Assembly: GCF_002564005.1 (NCBI RefSeq)
Contig: NZ_PDJG01000001.1
Coordinates: 744,001-808,000, forward strand
Source of the DNA: Sanguibacter antarcticus
GTDB lineage: Bacteria; Actinomycetota; Actinomycetes; Actinomycetales; Cellulomonadaceae
Length of the DNA: 64,000 bases
Direction of reading: 5' to 3'
Position 1 is the stretch's first letter, and each line of letters starts with the position of its first letter. The notes beneath the pieces were generated by a model. It had not been told where the DNA came from. It was given only the letters and a program-made list of their open reading frames with translations, and made no database searches. Shown here in pieces: positions 59,592 through 64,000 of the stretch. The position numbers and the translations under genes were made by a program.

Positions 59592-61016
59592 TCAGATGTC
59601 GTAGTAGAGCTCGAACTCGTGCGGGTGGGGACGCAGACGGATCGGGTCGATCTCGTTGGTGCGCTTGTAGTCGATCCACGTCTCGATGAGGTCAGGCGTG
59701 AAGACGTCGCCGACCGTGAGGAAGTCGTGGTCGATCTCGAGGGCGTCGAGAGCCTCGCCGAGGGACGCGGGAACCTGCTGGATCGCGGCGTGCTCCTCGG
59801 GCGGGAGCTCGTAGAGGTCCTTGTCGACCGGCTCCGGCGGCTCGATGCGGTTCTTGATCCCGTCGATGCCCGCGAGGAGCTGCGCCGCGAATGCGAGGTA
59901 CGGGTTCGCCGACGGGTCGGGGACGCGGAACTCGATGCGCTTGGCCTTGGGGTTGTTCCCGGTGACCGGGATACGGATGCAGGCGGAGCGGTTGCGCGCC
60001 GAGTAGACGAGGTTGACGGGCGCCTCGTAGCCGGGGACCAGGCGGTGGTAGGAGTTCACCGACGGGTTCGTGAAGGCGAGCAGCGCCGGCGCGTGCTTGA
60101 GCAGGCCACCGATGTACCAGCGAGCCATGTCAGACAGTCCGCCGTAGCCCTTCTCGTCGAAGAACAGCGGCACGCCGTCCTTCCACAGGGACTGGTGCGA
60201 GTGCATGCCGGATCCGTTGTCACCGAAGATCGGCTTCGGCATGAAGGTCGCGGACTTGCCGGCGTCCCAGGCGACGTTCTTCACGACGTACTTGAACTTC
60301 ATGAGGTCGTCAGCGGAGTGCTGCAGCGTGTTGAAGCGGTAGTTGATCTCCTGCTGACCGGCGGTGCCCACCTCGTGGTGCGCACGCTCGACGTCGAGGC
60401 CGACATCGGTGAGGACTGCGCACATCTCGTCGCGCAGGTCCGCCATCTGGTCGCTGGGGGAGACCGGGAAGTAGCCGCCCTTGTAGCGGGTCTTGTAGCC
60501 GAGGTTGCCACCCTCCTCGACGCGGCCCGTGTTCCAGGCTGCTTCCTGGGAGTCGATGTGGTAGTACGACTCGTTCTGGCCCGACTTGAACCGGATGTCG
60601 TCGAAGATGTAGAACTCGGCCTCAGGGGCGAAGAAGGCGGTGTCGGCGATGCCCGTGCTGCGCAGGTAGGCCTCGGCCTTGGCTGCGACGTTGCGCGGGT
60701 CGCGGGAGTACGCCTCGTCGGTGAAGGGGTCGACGATCGAGAAGTTCACGATGAGCGTCTTGCGCTTGCGGAACGGGTCGACGTACGCCGTGGTGACGTC
60801 CGGGATGAGCTTCATGTCGGACTCGTGGATCGCCTGGAAGCCGCGGATCGACGAGCCGTCGAACATCATGCCGTCGGTGAAGGCCGACTCCTCGAACTGG
60901 GCGATCGGAATGTTGAAGTGCTGCATGATGCCGGGCAGGTCGCAGAACCGGACGTCGACGAACTCGACGCCCTCGTTCTTCGTGAAGGCGATTGCCTCAT
61001 CGGCTGTGGTGAACAT
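59592..61016 (-). CDS. glnA: Glutamine synthetase type I (GlnA1)
   Basis: Main ammonia-assimilating glutamine synthetase, 474 aa. Motifs: [56 protein letters not shown] and NRSACIRIP. The adenylylation loop [10 protein letters not shown] carries Tyr402, the likely GlnE target, so this is the regulated type I-beta enzyme, unlike GlnA2. AGGAG lies six bases before the ATG (MFTTADEA); TAGTTT (61068-61063 on the minus strand) is a probable -10. A GlnR-like box lies further upstream. Confidence 0.96.
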   Translation of the reverse strand: MFTTADEAIAFTKNEGVEFVDVRFCDLPGIMQHFNIPIAQFEESAFTDGMMFDGSSIRGFQAIHESDMKLIPDVTTAYVDPFRKRKTLIVNFSIVDPFTDEAYSRDPRNVAAKAEAYLRSTGIADTAFFAPEAEFYIFDDIRFKSGQNESYYHIDSQEAAWNTGRVEEGGNLGYKTRYKGGYFPVSPSDQMADLRDEMCAVLTDVGLDVERAHHEVGTAGQQEINYRFNTLQHSADDLMKFKYVVKNVAWDAGKSATFMPKPIFGDNGSGMHSHQSLWKDGVPLFFDEKGYGGLSDMARWYIGGLLKHAPALLAFTNPSVNSYHRLVPGYEAPVNLVYSARNRSACIRIPVTGNNPKAKRIEFRVPDPSANPYLAFAAQLLAGIDGIKNRIEPPEPVDKDLYELPPEEHAAIQQVPASLGEALDALEIDHDFLTVGDVFTPDLIETWIDYKRTNEIDPIRLRPHPHEFELYYDI

Positions 61017-61062
61017 CCATTGCTCCTTGGTCGATGTCGCCCTGCGTACCCGGGCACCTTGA

Positions 61063-61068
61063 AAACTA
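61063..61068 (-). promoter_or_regulatory. -10 element of glnA1
   Basis: TAGTTT on the minus strand, giving a leader of about 40 bases that contains AGGAG. Confidence 0.45.
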
Positions 61069-61100
61069 GAGGGAGTGAGTTTCGCTCCCATGTTGCACGT

Positions 61101-61116
61101 GTTTCGCACGTGTTAC
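61101..61116 (-). promoter_or_regulatory. Candidate GlnR box upstream of glnA1
   Basis: On the minus strand GTAAC-n6-GAAAC matches the actinobacterial GlnR consensus (GTnAC-n6-GaAAC). Another GAAAC follows further downstream (61079-61083). The position upstream of the -10 suits activation of glnA1 under nitrogen limitation. Confidence 0.55.
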
Positions 61117-61201
61117 CAATGTGTCCGCTGCGTGACACTCGTGTGACGCAACCGTCCCAACGGCTCTTCGACCCTACCGCTGGACCGCCGACGTGCGCAC
61201 G

Positions 61202-61207
61202 TACGCT
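61202..61207 (+). promoter_or_regulatory. -10 element of leaderless RDD gene promoter
   Basis: TACGCT ends six bases before the GTG at 61214. Confidence 0.55.
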
Positions 61208-61213
61208 TGAGGG

Positions 61214-61654
61214 GTGGCATCACGAGAAGACTTTGGTTCCTGGCTCGGCGGCTCGCCGTCGGGCGACGTCGGCGGAAGAGACGAGCGGCTGGGGCTTCCT
61301 GCCTCGGGTCGCGGCTCGTTCGCGCCCGTGAGCCGGCGCCTCGGTGCGCTCGTCGTCGACTGGCTCTTGTCCATGCTCGTCGGGTACCTCTTGTTCGACG
61401 GGGCTCCGATGGCGACCCTGGGGATCTTCGCGGTGGAGAACCTCGTGCTCGTCTCGACCGCCGGCGCGACCGTCGGTCACAGGCTGTTCGGGCTCCGGGT
61501 GCGGACCGAGGGCCGTGAGGCGCTGATGATGGGCTTCCTCCGTGGAGCGATCCGCACGGTCCTGCTCGTCCTCGTCGTTCCTGCTGCCATCTGGGACGCG
61601 GACGGTCGGGGGATGCACGACAAGGCCGCGCGGACGATCATCGTCCGCTCCTGA
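61214..61654 (+). CDS. RDD family membrane protein
   Basis: A 146-residue protein with three TM helices. The RDD motif is SRRLGALVVDWLLSMLVG (Arg and Asp, ~40-57), with STAGATVGHRLFGLRVRTEGRE in the middle. It corresponds in position to the small RDD gene next to glnA1 in mycobacteria (Rv2219A). Function unknown. Leaderless mRNA inferred from the -10 spacing. Divergent from glnA1 and convergent with the DUF4191 gene. Confidence 0.9.
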   Translation: MASREDFGSWLGGSPSGDVGGRDERLGLPASGRGSFAPVSRRLGALVVDWLLSMLVGYLLFDGAPMATLGIFAVENLVLVSTAGATVGHRLFGLRVRTEGREALMMGFLRGAIRTVLLVLVVPAAIWDADGRGMHDKAARTIIVRS

Positions 61655-61741
61655 CCACAGACGGCGATTCTCGCCGGACACGACGACGGCACCGCTCGTC
61701 GTCGAGCGGTGCCGTCGTGGGGAGAACCGTGGGTGCGCTGC

Positions 61742-62491
61742 TCAGCGCCCGCGCATGCCCTTGCGGTCTGGCCGGGCACGGTTCGGGTCGACACCCTTGG
61801 GGATCGGCATGCGCATCTTGCCGAGTGCAGTCAGGCGCTTGCCGACCTCGCCGACCTCCGCCTTCGTGAGCTTCGGCTTGAGCTTCTGCACGTGCCGCCC
61901 GAGCTTTGCGACCGGGACCTGGCCTTCCTCAGAGCCGCACTGGACGACGATGACCGGCACCCCTGACAGGACGCGACCGAGCTTGCGCTGCTCCGCATCG
62001 AGGAGCTTCTTCACCCGGTGCGAAGGGCCCTCGCTGACGAGCAGGACGCCCGCCCGGCCGAGGCCGCGGAACACGAGGTCTTGGGTCTTCGGGTCGACGG
62101 CCACAGGTTCGTCGTCGAAGGACCAGCCACGGCGGACCGTGCCGAGCGCAGCGCGCGACGCGCCGGCCTGTCCTTCGATCTCGGCGTACTGGGCTCGCTC
62201 GGCCCGGCGCGCGAGGACGAACATCGCTGCGAGGAGAGCGAACGGGACGCCGACGACGATGAGGTAGACGACCTGGCCCCACCAGAGCCCCAGCAGCACG
62301 GCGACCGCCAGGACACCAGCAGCCGCAGCGAGCATCACCCACGGCGCCTTGCGGTCGCGCGCGTAGGTCATCTTGTACGCCTGGAAGATCTGGTGATACC
62401 AGCGGATCTTCTTCGGCTTCTTCTGCTTGGGGGCGCCCTGGGCGCCCGGCGCGACGCCCGTAGGGGTCGCGTCAGTGTTCTTGCGGGCCAT
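61742..62491 (-). CDS. DUF4191 domain membrane protein
   Basis: A 249-aa protein with a basic N-terminus (MARKNTDATPTG...KKPKKIRWYHQIFQAYKMTYARDRK) and two TM helices at ~52-90. A cytoplasmic domain follows, with RRGWSFDDEPVAVDPKTQDLVFRGLGR. Matches DUF4191 (Rv2219-type), conserved next to lipA in Actinobacteria. Function unknown. TAGACT (62504-62499 on the minus strand) ends seven bases before the ATG, so the mRNA is probably leaderless. Confidence 0.9.
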   Translation of the reverse strand: MARKNTDATPTGVAPGAQGAPKQKKPKKIRWYHQIFQAYKMTYARDRKAPWVMLAAAAGVLAVAVLLGLWWGQVVYLIVVGVPFALLAAMFVLARRAERAQYAEIEGQAGASRAALGTVRRGWSFDDEPVAVDPKTQDLVFRGLGRAGVLLVSEGPSHRVKKLLDAEQRKLGRVLSGVPVIVVQCGSEEGQVPVAKLGRHVQKLKPKLTKAEVGEVGKRLTALGKMRMPIPKGVDPNRARPDRKGMRGR

Positions 62492-62560
62492 GATCCTCAG
62501 TCTACGGGGGCTGGATACAGGGGATGGTGCCGGTCGCGTCCGACCGGGCCGCTCATGACC

Positions 62561-63571
62561 TCAGCGCGGAGACCGAGCGAGGATGGTCGACGCTTCCTGG
62601 CGTGACGACTTCGGCTCGCCGAGGTGGGCGAGCGTCGCGGGGATCTCGAGACCGCGACGCTTCATCGCCTGGCCCCAGAGTCGTCCGGCGCGGTAGGACG
62701 ACCGGACCAGCGGGCCGGACATCACACCGAGGAAGCCGATGCGCTCGGCTGCGTCCGAGAGGTACACGAACTCCTCCGGCTTGACCCATCGTGAGACGGG
62801 GTGGTGTCGCACGGAGGGGCGCAGGTACTGCGTGATGGTGATGAGGTCGCACCCGGCGTCGTGCATGTCCTGGAGGGTCTCTTCCGCCTCCTCGACGGTC
62901 TCGCCCATGCCGAGGATGATGTTCGACTTCGTGACGAAGCCGGCCTCGCGGGCCTGCGTGAGCACCGAGAGGGAGCGCTCGTAGCGGAACCCGGGGCGGA
63001 TCTCCTTGAAGATCCGGGGCACCGTCTCGAGGTTGTGCGCGAGCACCTCGGGCTGGGACGAGAAGACCTCTGAGAGCAGCTCAGGGATCGCGTTGAAGTC
63101 GGGGATGAGGAGCTCGACGCCGGTGCCAGGGTTGAGCGCGTGGATCTGGCGGACGGTCTCGGCGTAGAGCCATGCGCCACCGTCGGCGAGGTCGTCCCGG
63201 GCGACGCCGGTGATGGTCGAGTACTTCAGGCCCATGGCCTGGACGGACTCGGCCACGCGCCGAGGTTCGTCGGCGTCGAAGTCGTCGGGCTTGCCCGTGT
63301 CGATCTGGCAGAAGTCACAGCGACGGGTGCACTGGGAGCCACCGATGAGGAACGTCGCCTCACGGTCTTCCCAGCACTCGAAGATGTTGGGACAGCCTGC
63401 TTCTTCGCAGACGGTGTTCAGCCCTTCTTTGCGGACGAGGCTCTTGAGCTCGGTGTACTCGGGGCCCATCGTCGCGCGGGTCTTGATCCAGTCGGGCTTC
63501 TTCTCGATCGGGGTGGCGCTGTTGCGGGCCTCGACCCGCAGCATGCGTCGTCCTTCAGGTGCGATTGTCAC
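62561..63571 (-). CDS. lipA: Lipoyl synthase
   Basis: Radical-SAM enzyme that inserts two sulfurs into octanoyl groups on E2 and GcvH domains. The 336-aa protein has the auxiliary-cluster cysteines Cys55, Cys60 and Cys66 ([12 protein letters not shown]) and the radical-SAM triad Cys81-x3-Cys85-x2-Cys88 (CTRRCDFC). It also has the C-terminal RSSYRAG segment that supplies the Ser ligand. GTG start with GGGAGA eight bases upstream. 31 bases after lipB, one operon. It supplies the cofactor used with AceE. Confidence 0.96.
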   Translation of the reverse strand: MTIAPEGRRMLRVEARNSATPIEKKPDWIKTRATMGPEYTELKSLVRKEGLNTVCEEAGCPNIFECWEDREATFLIGGSQCTRRCDFCQIDTGKPDDFDADEPRRVAESVQAMGLKYSTITGVARDDLADGGAWLYAETVRQIHALNPGTGVELLIPDFNAIPELLSEVFSSQPEVLAHNLETVPRIFKEIRPGFRYERSLSVLTQAREAGFVTKSNIILGMGETVEEAEETLQDMHDAGCDLITITQYLRPSVRHHPVSRWVKPEEFVYLSDAAERIGFLGVMSGPLVRSSYRAGRLWGQAMKRRGLEIPATLAHLGEPKSSRQEASTILARSPR

Positions 63572-63602
63572 GCGCTGTCTCCCAGTTTCGGTTCGGATCA
63601 GC

Positions 63603-64000
63603 CTACGTCAGCGAGGTCGCAGTTCCAGTGCTGTCTGCGGTGATGAGACGTGACGTCTGTGACAGTGCAGGTAGACGCGCCGCGAGATGGTGGCGCAGCA
63701 ACGGTTCTGCGTCCAGCGGGCCGAACGGACGCCCGAGCTCGTCGCTGAGTGACGTGACGTCGGCGTCAGAGATCCCGCAGGGCACGATCGTGCCGAAGGC
63801 GCCGAGGTCGGGGTCGCAGTTGAGCGCCAGACCGTGCATGGTCACCCCGCGTGCCACGCGGACGCCGATGGCGCAGACCTTGCGCTCGAGCCTGCTCGGG
63901 GTCGCTGGGAACCAGACTCCGCTGCGCCCGTCCACGCGGACCGTGGCGAGGCCGAGGTCGGCGCACAGGTCGACGACCGCCTGCTCGAGCGCCCGCACGT
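63603..64000 (-). CDS. lipB: Octanoyltransferase LipB (5' end outside window)
   Basis: Transfers octanoate from ACP to lipoyl domains before LipA acts. The C-terminal ~131 residues are visible and the frame runs off the right edge. Catalytic Lys in [21 protein letters not shown] and acyl-binding Cys in [12 protein letters not shown] are present. The early motifs (RGGxxTxHGPGQ) would lie in the missing part. Operon with lipA. Confidence 0.93.
   Translation of the reverse strand, partial: VRALEQAVVDLCADLGLATVRVDGRSGVWFPATPSRLERKVCAIGVRVARGVTMHGLALNCDPDLGAFGTIVPCGISDADVTSLSDELGRPFGPLDAEPLLRHHLAARLPALSQTSRLITADSTGTATSLT

Overview
The window is about 70% G+C, densely coded, and uses mostly C/G third positions, GTG starts, 1-4 base start/stop overlaps and many leaderless promoters. 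This is typical of Actinomycetota. The gene content (FAS-II operon with a FasR-like regulator, homodimeric AceE, DUF3145, DUF3052, AhpE, polyphosphate glucokinase, GlnE with two glutamine synthetases, PTS sugar uptake) fits a Micrococcales/Cellulomonadaceae-like bacterium. The genus is an inference. No rRNA, CRISPR array, insertion sequence or prophage was seen.

Layout. 0-4.3 kb: end of a maltose/maltodextrin ABC importer (malF partial, malG) coupled to a GH13 enzyme. 4.3-9.2 kb: dgt, a KhtT-like subunit with its CPA2 antiporter, and dnaG. 9.2-12.2 kb: a minus-strand sugar-acid pair (ManD/RspA-type dehydratase and Gfo/Idh/MocA oxidoreductase) with a long leader. 12.2-15.2 kb: tRNA-Asn, a tRNA with a CAT anticodon, DUF1206, def and DUF3145. 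15.2-25.2 kb: fabF-acpP-fabH-fabD, the FasR-like regulator, aceE, DUF3052 and ahpE, an order that closely parallels Mycobacterium Rv2238c-Rv2246. 25.2-29.6 kb: tRNA-Val followed by accessory genes (ArsR/permease/thioredoxin; DHA2 efflux pump with divergent TetR). 29.7-33.3 kb: Nif3-like protein, zinc-ribbon protein, yaaA, a tautomerase-like protein and rnpB. 33.3-38.6 kb: a beta-glucoside PTS operon with a RAT/terminator switch, its LicT/BglG antiterminator, ptsI and ptsH. 38.8-48.3 kb: STAS protein, ppgK, map, a SPOR-like small protein, panB, nadE, glnA2 and glnE. 48.3-59.5 kb: accessory block. 59.6-64 kb: glnA1, an RDD protein, DUF4191, lipA and lipB (partial).

The most interesting part is 49.6-59.5 kb. 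It holds two flavin oxidoreductases flanking an ECF sigma factor and a soluble zinc anti-sigma factor, then a TVP38 membrane protein with a CDP-alcohol phosphatidyltransferase, divergent from a YnjBCD-like ABC importer ending in a HAD hydrolase. These families correspond to the uncharacterised E. coli ydjXYZ-ynjABCDEF cluster. The block sits between glnE and glnA1, which are near neighbours in mycobacteria, so it looks like an insertion into a conserved backbone.

Regulation visible in the sequence includes about ten leaderless promoters with a -10 hexamer exactly six or seven bases before the start codon, a LicT-type antiterminator site, a TetR palindrome, a candidate GlnR box before glnA1, and several very long perfect hairpins between convergent genes.
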